NCBI GenBank assembly: GCA_039805725.1
Contig: JBDLTT010000031.1
Span: 1 to 9,036 of the forward strand
DNA length: 9,036 nucleotides
Source of the DNA: Fluviibacter sp039805725
Lineage (GTDB): Bacteria > Pseudomonadota > Gammaproteobacteria > Burkholderiales > Rhodocyclaceae
Direction: 5' to 3'
A program made the position numbers and the translations under genes. Below the pieces are notes generated by a model that ran no database searches, was not told the DNA's origin, and saw only the letters and a list, made by a program, of their open reading frames with translations. Numbering within the stretch: position 1 is the first letter of the stretch; every line of letters begins with the position of its first letter. Of the stretch, positions 1 to 6,072 are shown one piece after another.

Positions 1-653
1 TTGGCCGCCGCATAGGCTTCCATCGTGCCGTGATAATCCAGATGATCCCGCGTGAAATTCGTGAAGACGGCACAATCAACATCGCTGCCGGTCATACGGC
101 CTTCTTCGAGTCCGATGGACGAGGCTTCGACGGCACACGCTGTGGCGCCATCACTCACGAAGTCAGCCAGCAAATGCGCATACTGTGCCGCATCCGGCGT
201 CGTGAAACCGGTCTCAACCATCACCCCTGGATAACCGGCGCCCAGAGTGCCGATGACAGCACAGTGTCCGGGCATCGACTGCGCCAACCATTGTGTGACT
301 GTCGTTTTTCCATTCGTACCCGTGACGGCCAGCACGCGTAACTTGCTACTCGGGTTGCCATACACCTGTTGCGCGACCGGCCCGATCAATTGATGCAAGC
401 CTTCAACCGCCACCACCGGGGCGCTACCAAATTCGGCCGGACACAACGGTAGATCAGCGGACCACAGGACTGCGCAAGCGCCATTCGCCAGGGCATCGCG
501 CGCATAAACGGCTCGCGCACCCGACTCCGGCACTTCGGCCACGAAGAGATCGCCTGCGCGTACACGGCGACTATCGGCACAAACGCCAGTCGGGCGCAGC
601 CCTTGCGCCAGCAACCAGCTCAGCACGTCCTCACGCGAGCTCAGCACGGTCAT
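1..653 (-). CDS. murE: MurE, UDP-MurNAc-tripeptide synthetase (N-terminal 217 codons, cut by window edge)
   Basis: MurE adds the third amino acid (usually meso-diaminopimelate in Gram-negatives) to UDP-MurNAc-L-Ala-D-Glu in the cytoplasm, using ATP. Reading from the ATG at 653-651, I see the N-terminal UDP-binding motif ADSRRVRAGDLF (about residues 26-37), the Mur ligase P-loop TGTNGKTT (111-118), TTPD (151-154), EASSIGLEEGR (176-186) and FTNFTRDHLDYHGTM (197-211), so the central ATPase domain is intact as far as it goes. EASSIGL instead of the E. coli-type SSHGL is typical of betaproteobacterial MurE. The DNPR motif that sets diaminopimelate specificity lies beyond the window. The start overlaps the ftsI stop by one base (TGATG), and an AGGGGG Shine-Dalgarno at 666-661 sits 7 nt upstream. 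It is the fifth gene of the dcw run and probably co-transcribed from the mraZ promoter. Confidence 0.97.
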   Translation of the reverse strand, partial: MTVLSSREDVLSWLLAQGLRPTGVCADSRRVRAGDLFVAEVPESGARAVYARDALANGACAVLWSADLPLCPAEFGSAPVVAVEGLHQLIGPVAQQVYGNPSSKLRVLAVTGTNGKTTVTQWLAQSMPGHCAVIGTLGAGYPGVMVETGFTTPDAAQYAHLLADFVSDGATACAVEASSIGLEEGRMTGSDVDCAVFTNFTRDHLDYHGTMEAYAAA

Positions 654-2419
654 CAGTGCGCCCCCTTTTTTGCCGTGGGCGCAGCGGCCACCGTCACTGG
701 CGCCGGCAAAGAGGCCGTCTTCGCGGGCTCTTTGCCCGAATCTTTATCCTGCGGCACACCCAAGGTGCGCAAAGCGCCGCCCATCACTTCCGAGAACACC
801 GGACCTGCGACGTCACCGCCGTAATGCGCACCGACTGGTTCGTCGACGACGACACCCACGACCAGGCGTGGATCAGAAATCGGACCGATGCCGACAAACG
901 AGGCCAGATACTTGTTCGCATAGCGACCACCCACCAGCTTATGCGCCGTGCCCGTTTTGCCACCAACGCGATAACCCGGTACCGCGGCCTTGTTGGCGGT
1001 GCCCTCCGGGCTGACGACCATTTCCAGCATCTGTCGCACCTGGCGCGATGTTTCCGGTGCGAAGACCGGCTGACCAGCCACCGCCCCATGGGTTTTAAGT
1101 AAGGAGAGCGGCACCACATCCCCATCCCGCCCAAAGACGCTATACGCATGGGCTAATTGCACTACGGTCACCGAAACACCGTGGCCATAGGACATCGTGG
1201 CTTGCTCGATGGGCTTCCAGGTTTGCCAGGGGCGCAGACGGCCGCCGACTTCGCCGGGGAAACCCAGACCCAGCGGCTTACCAAAGCCGACCTTGCTCAT
1301 CATGGTCCACATGTCTTCCGACGGGAAGCCGAGCGCGATCTTGGTGGCGCCGATATTGGATGACTTCTGGATCACCTGCGCCAGCGTCAGCGCACCATGT
1401 GGATGCGCATCGCTGATGGTGGCCGTCCCAATGGTCATCTTGCCTGGCGCACAGTTGATGATGGAATCGAATTTGTACTTGCCCCGATCCAGCGCCAACG
1501 CGGCGATGAACGGCTTCATCGTCGAGCCCGGCTCGAAGCTATCGGTGACGGCGCGATTGCGTAACTGACCGCCCGACAACTGCGAACGATTGTTCGGGTT
1601 ATAGGTTGGCCAATTGGCCAACGCCAGAATTTCGCCTGTCTTGATATCGGCCACGATAACGCTGCCACCCTTGGCGTTAAATTTATCGGCGGCGTTGCGT
1701 AGTGCGTTGAAGGCAATAAACTGGATCTTCGAATCGATCGCCAGTTCGATATCATCACCGTCCTGCGGCGGGCGTTCTGAACCGACTTCCTCGACGATCT
1801 GACCACGACGATCTTTGATGACGGTCCGCTCACCGGGTTTACCGATTAACCGGTTTTCAAAAGCGAGCTCGACGCCCTCCTGACCGCGATCATCCTTGCC
1901 GGTAAAGCCCACCATGTGGGCGACCATCTCACCGCCCGGATAGAAGCGGCTGTACTCGCGATCCATCTGAATGCCGGGCAACTTGAGCGCGGCAATCCGT
2001 GCCGCCGCATCCGGCGACACCTGACGCTTCAGATAGACAAAATTCTTGTCGCCGTTGAGTTTTTTCTCGATCTGGCGCGGATCCATTTCCAGCAAGGCAG
2101 CCAAATCTTTCAACTGCGTCTTGTCCAGCTTGGCATCGGCCGTCGCCCAGACGGCACGCATCGGTGTCGACTGCGCCAGCATATCGCCATGACGATCCAG
2201 AATCTTGCCACGCGAAGCGGGAATCTCCAGCACACGGCGATAACGTGCGTCGCCGCGTTCCTGGAGAAAATCTTCATTGATCAATTGCAGATAAAACGCA
2301 CGGCCAACCAATGTCAACAGTGCGCCAAAGATCAGCGCAGATACCAGATGGATGCGCCAGCTCGCGAGCTGATCCTTTAGCACTGGACTCTCGGTAAAGC
2401 GATGATCCTTGCGGCTCAT
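653..2419 (-). CDS. ftsI: FtsI / PBP3, septal peptidoglycan transpeptidase
   Basis: This class B penicillin-binding protein cross-links septal peptidoglycan in the divisome with FtsW, FtsQLB and FtsN. The 588-residue product has a short cytoplasmic N-terminus, one TM helix (about 22-43), a PBP dimerisation/pedestal domain (about 60-215), and a transpeptidase domain with all three active-site motifs: STMK (299-302, nucleophile Ser299), SSN (353-355) and KTG (488-490). Spacing closely matches E. coli PBP3. The last 30 residues form an Ala/Pro/Lys-rich tail ending in KKGAH, probably disordered. The ATG start overlaps the ftsL stop by 4 bp (ATGA) and has a strong GGAGGT Shine-Dalgarno 5 nt upstream, so translation is likely coupled but also independently well initiated. 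A slippery heptamer lies just before the stop (separate entry). Confidence 0.98.
   Translation of the reverse strand: MSRKDHRFTESPVLKDQLASWRIHLVSALIFGALLTLVGRAFYLQLINEDFLQERGDARYRRVLEIPASRGKILDRHGDMLAQSTPMRAVWATADAKLDKTQLKDLAALLEMDPRQIEKKLNGDKNFVYLKRQVSPDAAARIAALKLPGIQMDREYSRFYPGGEMVAHMVGFTGKDDRGQEGVELAFENRLIGKPGERTVIKDRRGQIVEEVGSERPPQDGDDIELAIDSKIQFIAFNALRNAADKFNAKGGSVIVADIKTGEILALANWPTYNPNNRSQLSGGQLRNRAVTDSFEPGSTMKPFIAALALDRGKYKFDSIINCAPGKMTIGTATISDAHPHGALTLAQVIQKSSNIGATKIALGFPSEDMWTMMSKVGFGKPLGLGFPGEVGGRLRPWQTWKPIEQATMSYGHGVSVTVVQLAHAYSVFGRDGDVVPLSLLKTHGAVAGQPVFAPETSRQVRQMLEMVVSPEGTANKAAVPGYRVGGKTGTAHKLVGGRYANKYLASFVGIGPISDPRLVVGVVVDEPVGAHYGGDVAGPVFSEVMGGALRTLGVPQDKDSGKEPAKTASLPAPVTVAAAPTAKKGAH
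665..671 (-). other. A AAA AAG slippery heptamer at the ftsI-murE junction
   Basis: Near the end of ftsI the in-frame codons are GCA AAA AAG GGG GCG CAC TGA. The heptamer A AAA AAG, read in this phase, is the same as the programmed -1 frameshift site of E. coli dnaX. A -1 slip avoids the ftsI stop, reads GGG GGC GCA CTG and enters murE in frame at its ATG (653-651). Downstream I find only a weak 4-bp hairpin (GCAC 659-656 with GTGC 647-644), and no Shine-Dalgarno-like stimulator upstream, so efficiency could be low. The adjoining AGGGGG is also the murE ribosome binding site, which may by itself explain the A/G run. The motif is seen directly; frameshifting is inference. Confidence 0.35.
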
Positions 2420-2682
2420 TGCCCACCTCCAAGTTTCTGCACTTTCTTCATATCCGGCGGTTGCATACCGAGTTTCTCACGGGCGATCCGCTCGATCCGT
2501 GTATGCGCGGCCCATGACGACATTTCCAATTGCAGTTGCCCGAATTCGACGTCGAGATTGTGCGAACGTTCACGCTCCAGTTCGAGCGCCTGCAAACGCT
2601 TACGTGCCTGATGCTGCGCGGCGATGGTGCCCACCGCCGACACCAGCAGCACGATGATCAGGATGAGATTGATCCGTCGCAT
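2416..2682 (-). CDS. ftsL: FtsL, divisome bitopic membrane protein
   Basis: FtsL forms the FtsQLB complex that activates septal peptidoglycan synthesis by FtsWI. The 88-residue product is one TM helix at the very N-terminus (about 4-22, INLILIIVLLVSAVGTIAA) followed by a periplasmic, charged, heptad-like coiled coil (about 25-60) and a short tail with REKLGMQPPD (68-77), the conserved end of bacterial FtsL. I chose the ATG at 2682 rather than the ATG at 2751: the longer form would add 23 unrelated residues before the TM helix and overlap rsmH by 62 bp. The chosen start lies 7 bp after the rsmH stop with a GAGG just upstream. Position between rsmH and ftsI fits the standard dcw order. Confidence 0.93.
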   Translation of the reverse strand: MRRINLILIIVLLVSAVGTIAAQHQARKRLQALELERERSHNLDVEFGQLQLEMSSWAAHTRIERIAREKLGMQPPDMKKVQKLGGGQ

Positions 2683-2689
2683 AGTCGCC

Positions 2690-3694
2690 TCAGGCCGCCA
2701 GTTTCTCGGCGACGCGCATGATGGCGCTGCGCGCGCGGGGATTGCGATCAATTTCTGCGGCGCCGGGCTTGATTGCTTTATCGATCAGCTTGAGCTTTGG
2801 CAGCGGCAGTTGCGCGGCGGTCAGCGGCACGCCCTTCGGCGGCTCGACTGGTTTGGCGCCGGCTTGCATGAAACGCTTGACGACACGATCTTCCAGCGAG
2901 TGAAAGCTGATTACGACCAGACGACCACCCGGCTTCAGCAGATCCAGCGCCTGCGGTAAGGTCAGCGCCAGCTGGCCGAGTTCTTGATTGATATAAATCC
3001 GTACAGCCTGGAAGGTACGCGTCGCCGCATCCTGGCCGGGCTCGCGGGTGCGCACGCACGAGCGTATAAGCGCGGCGAATTCGCCGGTTGTGGTGATAGG
3101 ACGCTCGGCCCGAGCAACCACAATCTTCTTTGCAATCGAGACAGCAAACCGTTCTTCGCCATAGTCCTTAATGACCTCCGCCAAAGTTTTTTCATCGACT
3201 TCTGCTAACCAGGCCGCCGCCGTCTGGCCGCGGGTGGTATCCATGCGCATATCCAGCGGCGCATCAAAACGGAATGAAAACCCGCGGGATGCCGTATCGA
3301 TCTGGGGAGAGGAGAGCCCCAAATCGAACAGCACCCCGTCTACCCGGGCCACATCAAACTGCACTTGTTCTGCCGCAGCGCGCATGCCATCAAAAGCGGT
3401 GTGTACGAGCGTGAAGCGCGGATCGTTAAGCAGCGCACCGGCCGCTACGGCCTGCGGATCACGATCCAGCGCCAGCAGCCGACCCTGCGGCCCCAGCTGC
3501 GACAGAATTTTTCGGGAATGGCCGCCACGACCAAAGGTGGCATCGATGTAACAGCCGTCCGGACGAATGGCCAAGGCCTCGACCGCCTCGTCGAGCAAGA
3601 CGGTTTCATGCACATCGTAGGAAGGATTTGCGACGGCGGCGGAGGCACTGGGGGCGCGAGAACCGGGGACAGCAATCCCGGCGCGCATTGTCAC
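2690..3694 (-). CDS. rsmH: RsmH (MraW), 16S rRNA m4C1402 N4-methyltransferase
   Basis: RsmH transfers a methyl group from SAM to N4 of C1402 in the 30S decoding centre; the same nucleotide is 2'-O-methylated by RsmI, which is also in this window. The 334-residue product shows HETVLLDEAV (29-38), the SAM-binding loop DATFGRGGHS (51-60), DRDP (77-80), FDLGLSSPQID (123-133), RGFSFRFDAPLDMRMD (137-152), RIYINQELG (232-240) and SFHSLEDR (263-270). About 25 poorly conserved residues precede the domain. The first start is GTG at 3694, which overlaps the mraZ stop by 4 bp and has GAGG about 10 nt upstream; an ATG at 3688 is the alternative and would shorten the protein by two residues but place the GAGG 16 nt away. 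Confidence 0.97.
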   Translation of the reverse strand: MTMRAGIAVPGSRAPSASAAVANPSYDVHETVLLDEAVEALAIRPDGCYIDATFGRGGHSRKILSQLGPQGRLLALDRDPQAVAAGALLNDPRFTLVHTAFDGMRAAAEQVQFDVARVDGVLFDLGLSSPQIDTASRGFSFRFDAPLDMRMDTTRGQTAAAWLAEVDEKTLAEVIKDYGEERFAVSIAKKIVVARAERPITTTGEFAALIRSCVRTREPGQDAATRTFQAVRIYINQELGQLALTLPQALDLLKPGGRLVVISFHSLEDRVVKRFMQAGAKPVEPPKGVPLTAAQLPLPKLKLIDKAIKPGAAEIDRNPRARSAIMRVAEKLAA

Positions 3695-4164
3695 AGTGCG
3701 AAATCCTCAAAGCCAGCGGGCGGTTCCGCCGACTGCAGTACTTCAACGGCGGCCGCATTCTGCCCCTGCCAACCGGCATCGCTCCAGAGTTCGAAATGGG
3801 AACCGAGCCCCACCATCCAGACCTTGCGTTCCAGACCGGCAAATTCGCGCAGCTCCGGCGCCACCAGCAGACGACCCGCCGAATCCATGCCTTCTTCACG
3901 CGCGTTACCGATGAGGACGCGCTTCAACGCGGCCGAGCGCGTATCAAAGCTGGGGGCCTGCAGAATGCGATCACGAATCGGCGTCCAGGCCGGTTCCGGA
4001 TACAGCAGCAGACACTTGTGGGGGTGGGCCGTCAGAATCAGCCCGCCCTCGGCGTTCGCATCACGACCCGACAACGCCGCCGATAGCGCGGCACGGTGCC
4101 GCGCCGGAATAGCGAGCCGGCCTTTGGCATCGAGCGTCAGAGCAATGGCACCTTGAAAAGACAT
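3691..4164 (-). CDS. mraZ: MraZ, transcriptional regulator of the dcw cluster
   Basis: MraZ is a ring-forming AbrB-like DNA-binding protein that represses its own promoter, and hence division and wall genes, by binding direct GTGGG repeats. The 157-residue product has the two expected SpoVT/AbrB half-domains: LDAKGRLAIPARHR (11-24) and DSAGRLLVAPELREFAGL (94-111), then KVWMVGLGSHFELW (114-127). It begins MSFQGAIALT, the usual MraZ start, so the ATG at 4164 is well supported even though no Shine-Dalgarno is visible upstream. It is the first gene of the dcw run, overlaps rsmH by 4 bp, and its matching binding boxes lie 65-89 bp upstream (4229-4253), consistent with autoregulation. The C-terminal 25 or so residues look variable. 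Confidence 0.97.
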   Translation of the reverse strand: MSFQGAIALTLDAKGRLAIPARHRAALSAALSGRDANAEGGLILTAHPHKCLLLYPEPAWTPIRDRILQAPSFDTRSAALKRVLIGNAREEGMDSAGRLLVAPELREFAGLERKVWMVGLGSHFELWSDAGWQGQNAAAVEVLQSAEPPAGFEDFAL

Positions 4165-4228
4165 GAGCGTTTGGGCGGCAGCGGTTCTCGAAATGAAGGG
4201 CGCGGGGCCGGTGCGAAATCATCGATCT

Positions 4229-4253
4229 CCCACTTTTCCCCACTTTTTTCCAC
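4229..4253 (-). promoter_or_regulatory. MraZ operator: three 10-bp-spaced GTGGR boxes
   Basis: On the minus strand the sequence reads GTGGA-N5-GTGGG-N5-GTGGG, with boxes beginning at 4253, 4243 and 4233. MraZ is known in E. coli to bind direct GTGGG repeats separated by 5 nt upstream of mraZ. The first box is degenerate (GTGGA). The 10-bp period puts all boxes on one face of the helix. The first box overlaps the proposed -10 hexamer and the other two cover the start site, as expected for a repressor. The cognate mraZ gene begins 65 bp downstream. Confidence 0.85.
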
Positions 4254-4280
4254 TTTAGAGAACAAAAAAGGGGCGGTCAA
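4252..4280 (-). promoter_or_regulatory. Predicted sigma70-type promoter of the mraZ-dcw operon
   Basis: TTGACC (4280-4275, five of six matches to TTGACA) is followed after exactly 17 bp by TAAAGT (4257-4252, four of six matches to TATAAT). A start near 4245 would give a leader of about 80 nt. The -10 overlaps the first MraZ box, which supports the assignment because MraZ represses at its promoter. The -35 is the loop of the hairpin at 4264-4290, so the hairpin itself is not part of the mraZ mRNA. Prediction from sequence only. Confidence 0.6.
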
Positions 4281-4290
4281 CCCCTTTTTT
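4264..4290. terminator. A6G4/C4T6 perfect hairpin, possible bidirectional intrinsic terminator
   Basis: AAAAAAGGGG (4264-4273) and CCCCTTTTTT (4281-4290) form a 10-bp perfect inverted repeat around a 7-nt loop. On either strand the GC part is followed by six T, the layout of a short intrinsic terminator. On the minus strand it would stop read-through coming from rnpB before the mraZ promoter start; there is no gene on the plus strand for it to serve. The G/C stem is only four pairs, so strength is uncertain. Confidence 0.5.
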
Positions 4291-4384
4291 CAGATTTTTT
4301 TCAATGACAACAAGGGCTTAGCGCAGTTTTTCTCGACAAGTTGTGAAAAAATTTCCCTTTAAAATCAATGCACGAAAAACGGCA

Positions 4385-4403
4385 CTTAAAGTGAGTCTTT
4401 AAG
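4385..4403. repeat. Perfect inverted repeat CTTAAAG-N5-CTTTAAG
   Basis: CTTAAAG (4385-4391) and CTTTAAG (4397-4403) are exact reverse complements around TGAGT. A 7-bp dyad with 5-nt centre in the gap upstream of the dcw promoter could be a dimeric regulator's operator. It is too A/T-rich and lacks a T-tract, so it is not a terminator. No regulator family is recognised. Confidence 0.4.
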
Positions 4404-4416
4404 AATACGCACAAAG

Positions 4417-4425
4417 TTATCCACA
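4417..4425 (+). promoter_or_regulatory. DnaA box, exact TTATCCACA
   Basis: TTATCCACA is an exact match to the high-affinity DnaA-box consensus, here between the rnpB terminator and the mraZ promoter, about 140 bp upstream of the -35. A single box with no clustered repeats does not indicate an origin. It could link DnaA-ATP level to transcription of division genes, or be a chance match in an A/T-rich stretch. Confidence 0.45.
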
Positions 4426-4477
4426 AAAAGTTTTCGCCGACGGGTTGATCCACGATGGCGCGGCACGACCCAAGGCA

Positions 4478-4513
4478 AAGAAAATCGCCACTCGGGGTTC
4501 CGAATGGCGATTT
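4478..4513 (-). terminator. Intrinsic terminator of rnpB
   Basis: Just after the RNase P RNA, the minus strand forms a 14-bp stem (4513-4500 with 4495-4482) with one U-G pair and an AACC tetraloop, followed by TTTTCTTT. The stem is strong and close to the RNA's 3' end (about 4526), as expected for rnpB. Confidence 0.85.
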
Positions 4514-4525
4514 GGGTAAAAATTC

Positions 4526-4965
4526 AGGCGGGAAGTCGCCCGGTAAGCCGGGTTCTGTGCACCACCCTTGCGAATGGCGTGACAATCATTCCTCTAGGCG
4601 CGCCGTTGCCGATGCGCTCAAGCAACCTACCCGGAAGCGACGCGAGCCACGCCAATGCTTCCCTATTTGGTCTTGCTCCGGATGGGGTTTACCGTGCCGC
4701 CCGGCGTTGGCCCCGGACGCGGTGAGCTCTTACCTCACCCTTTCACCCTTACCTGGCGTCTGACGCCATCGGCGGTTTGCTTTCTGTTGCCAGCGATGAT
4801 GCGACGGGACGAACCTGAATCAGACACCCACCATCACTGCCCGCTGCTGCCAGCGGGACTTTCCGTCACCTCACGGTGCCCGGCCGTTAGCCGGCATCCT
4901 GCTCTGTGGAGCCCGGACTTTCCTCCCCGTACCAACGTACGCGGCGACTGTCTGGGCGACTTCCC
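4526..4965 (-). ncRNA. rnpB: RNase P RNA, bacterial type A
   Basis: This is the catalytic RNA that trims the 5' leader from precursor tRNAs. Recognisable parts on the minus strand are: GGGAAGTCGCCC at the 5' end (4965-4954), which pairs perfectly with GGGCGACTTCCC (4541-4530) as helix P1; the P4 strand GAGGAAAGTCCGGGCTC (about 4924-4908); ACAGAAAGCAAACCGCC; GGTAAGGGTGAAA; GAGCAAGACCAAATAGG; and the 3' P4 strand with ACAGAACCCGGCTTA (4558-4544). Ends are estimated from P1 plus a GCCT tail. At about 440 nt it is longer than the E. coli RNA (377 nt); the excess is explained by about 67 nt inserted at 4791-4857 (see findings). It has its own -10 box and terminator and lies between pyrC and mraZ on the same strand. 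Confidence 0.97.
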
Positions 4966-4971
4966 GTGCTT

Positions 4972-4977
4972 ATTATA
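4972..4977 (-). promoter_or_regulatory. -10 hexamer (TATAAT) of the rnpB promoter
   Basis: A perfect TATAAT lies 6 bp before the predicted first base of rnpB (G at 4965). No good -35 is seen 16 to 18 bp upstream (GCCCTG at 17 bp) and there is no extended -10 TG. The hexamer contains the pyrC stop codon TAA (4975-4973), so the promoter overlaps the end of pyrC. Confidence 0.7.
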
Positions 4978-6028
4978 CGGCGCCAACAAAGGACCAGGGC
5001 AGTGTATTACCGGCCTCGAGCGGCACCAGCGTATCGCCATTCACATAAGGATACGACGCCGGCACAACCGTATCGTTGCGATGTAGCACGACCTTGCGCT
5101 CATTGACCGGCAATCCATAAAAGGCCGGGCCATGCAGGCTGGCAAAGCCTTCAAGTTGATGGAGCGCACCCGCCGCTTCGAAGGCCGTGGCATACATTTC
5201 CAGCGCCACATCGGCGGTATAACAACCGGCGCAGCCACAAGCCGCTTCTTTGGTCAGCTTGGCGTGCGGCGCCGAATCGGTGCCCAGGAAAAACTGTTTC
5301 AAGCCCGAGGTCGCCGCTGCGACCAGCGCTTCGCGATGCGTCTCGCGCTTGAGCACCGGCAGGCAGTAATAGTGCGGCCGCACGCCGCCCTGAAAGATTG
5401 CATTGCGGTTGTACAACAGATGGTGCGCCGTGATCGTCGCGCCGACGCGATCACCTGAACTACGTACAAAGGCCGCTGCATCGGCGGTGGTAATGTGTTC
5501 GAAGACCACACGAAGATCCGGGAACTTATGGAGCAGGGGTTTGAGCACGCGCTCGATGAACACCGCTTCGCGATCAAAGAGATCGATGTGGCTATCGGTG
5601 ACTTCGCCATGCACCAGCAGTGGGAGGCCTTGTGCCGCCATCTCCGCGAGCGCCGGATAGGTTTTTTCAATCGCCGTCACGCCCGCATCCGAGTTGGTCG
5701 TTGCGCCTGCCGGATACAACTTCACGGCCTTCACAAAACCCGAAGCTTTGGCTTTGGCTATTTCTTCGGGACTCGTCGTGTCGGTCAAATACAAGGTCAT
5801 CAACGGTTCGAAGCTCGAACCTACCGGACGCGCCGCCAGAATGCGATCGCGATACGCTGCTGCGGCATCCACGGTGGTCACAGGCGGGCGCAGATTCGGC
5901 ATGATGATGGCGCGCCCAAACTGCGCAGCGACGTGGGGCACCGTCAGCTTCAGGGCATCGTCATCGCGCAGATGGATATGCCAGTCATCGGGTTGGCGCA
6001 GCGTGATTTGGCTTGTGAGTTCGTTCAT
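4973..6028 (-). CDS. pyrC: PyrC, dihydroorotase (E. coli-type)
   Basis: PyrC cyclises N-carbamoyl-L-aspartate to dihydroorotate, the third step of pyrimidine synthesis, in the cytoplasm with a two-zinc centre. In the 351-residue product the metal ligands are all present: His17 and His19 in DDWHIHLRDD, the carbamylated Lys103 in AVKLYPAGAT, His140 in LLVHGE, His178 in FEHIT, and Asp251 in LGTDSAPH. Each is one residue beyond its E. coli counterpart, and the length is close to E. coli PyrC (348). I start at the ATG at 6028; an upstream TTG at 6055 in frame would add nine unsupported residues. No clear Shine-Dalgarno precedes the ATG. The gene follows rsmI after 44 bp, where TAAAAT (6067-6062) could be a weak -10. 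Its stop lies inside the rnpB -10 box. Confidence 0.97.
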   Translation of the reverse strand: MNELTSQITLRQPDDWHIHLRDDDALKLTVPHVAAQFGRAIIMPNLRPPVTTVDAAAAYRDRILAARPVGSSFEPLMTLYLTDTTSPEEIAKAKASGFVKAVKLYPAGATTNSDAGVTAIEKTYPALAEMAAQGLPLLVHGEVTDSHIDLFDREAVFIERVLKPLLHKFPDLRVVFEHITTADAAAFVRSSGDRVGATITAHHLLYNRNAIFQGGVRPHYYCLPVLKRETHREALVAAATSGLKQFFLGTDSAPHAKLTKEAACGCAGCYTADVALEMYATAFEAAGALHQLEGFASLHGPAFYGLPVNERKVVLHRNDTVVPASYPYVNGDTLVPLEAGNTLPWSFVGAV

Positions 6029-6072
6029 GGCAACGGCCCGGTGAAATAAATGCAATGAACGTATTTTACGCG

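Larger units (their letters stand above)
4165..4481. other. AT-rich regulatory gap between rnpB terminator and mraZ
   Basis: This stretch of about 317 bp has no convincing gene on either strand and is visibly richer in A/T than its surroundings, with many A and T runs between 4234 and 4440. Reading toward mraZ it contains a DnaA box, a 7-bp inverted repeat, a terminator-like hairpin, a sigma70-type promoter, three MraZ boxes and an untranslated leader of about 80 nt (4245 to 4165) with no Shine-Dalgarno before the ATG. Short open frames that cross it on both strands lack family features or ribosome binding sites. A small RNA cannot be excluded. Confidence 0.8.

Noticed and set aside
2683..2751. 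Longer FtsL starting at 2751
   Set aside because: It would put 23 unrelated residues before the TM helix and overlap rsmH by 62 bp; the ATG at 2682 fits the family and spacing.
3365..4156. A 263-codon plus-strand open frame antisense to rsmH and mraZ
   Set aside because: The minus strand carries two unmistakable genes here; the plus-strand product has no family motifs and its length is explained by high GC and codon bias of the real genes.
4231..4253. CRISPR-like or simple tandem repeat at the 10-bp period
   Set aside because: The three units are explained as MraZ binding boxes at the known spacing; no spacers or longer repeats are present.
4417..4425. A replication origin around the DnaA box
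   Set aside because: Only one exact box, with no cluster, no dnaA/dnaN/gidA neighbour and no tandem 13-mers.
4301..4763. Short open frames on both strands over rnpB and the mraZ gap
   Set aside because: They overlap the structured RNase P RNA, its terminator or regulatory DNA, lack ribosome binding sites and show no protein family features.
5495..6049. A 184-codon plus-strand open frame antisense to pyrC
   Set aside because: It lies wholly within pyrC, which has all catalytic residues; the translation has no recognisable domain.
6029..6055. Longer PyrC starting at TTG 6055
   Set aside because: The ATG at 6028 gives a length and residue numbering one off E. coli PyrC; the extra nine residues have no support.
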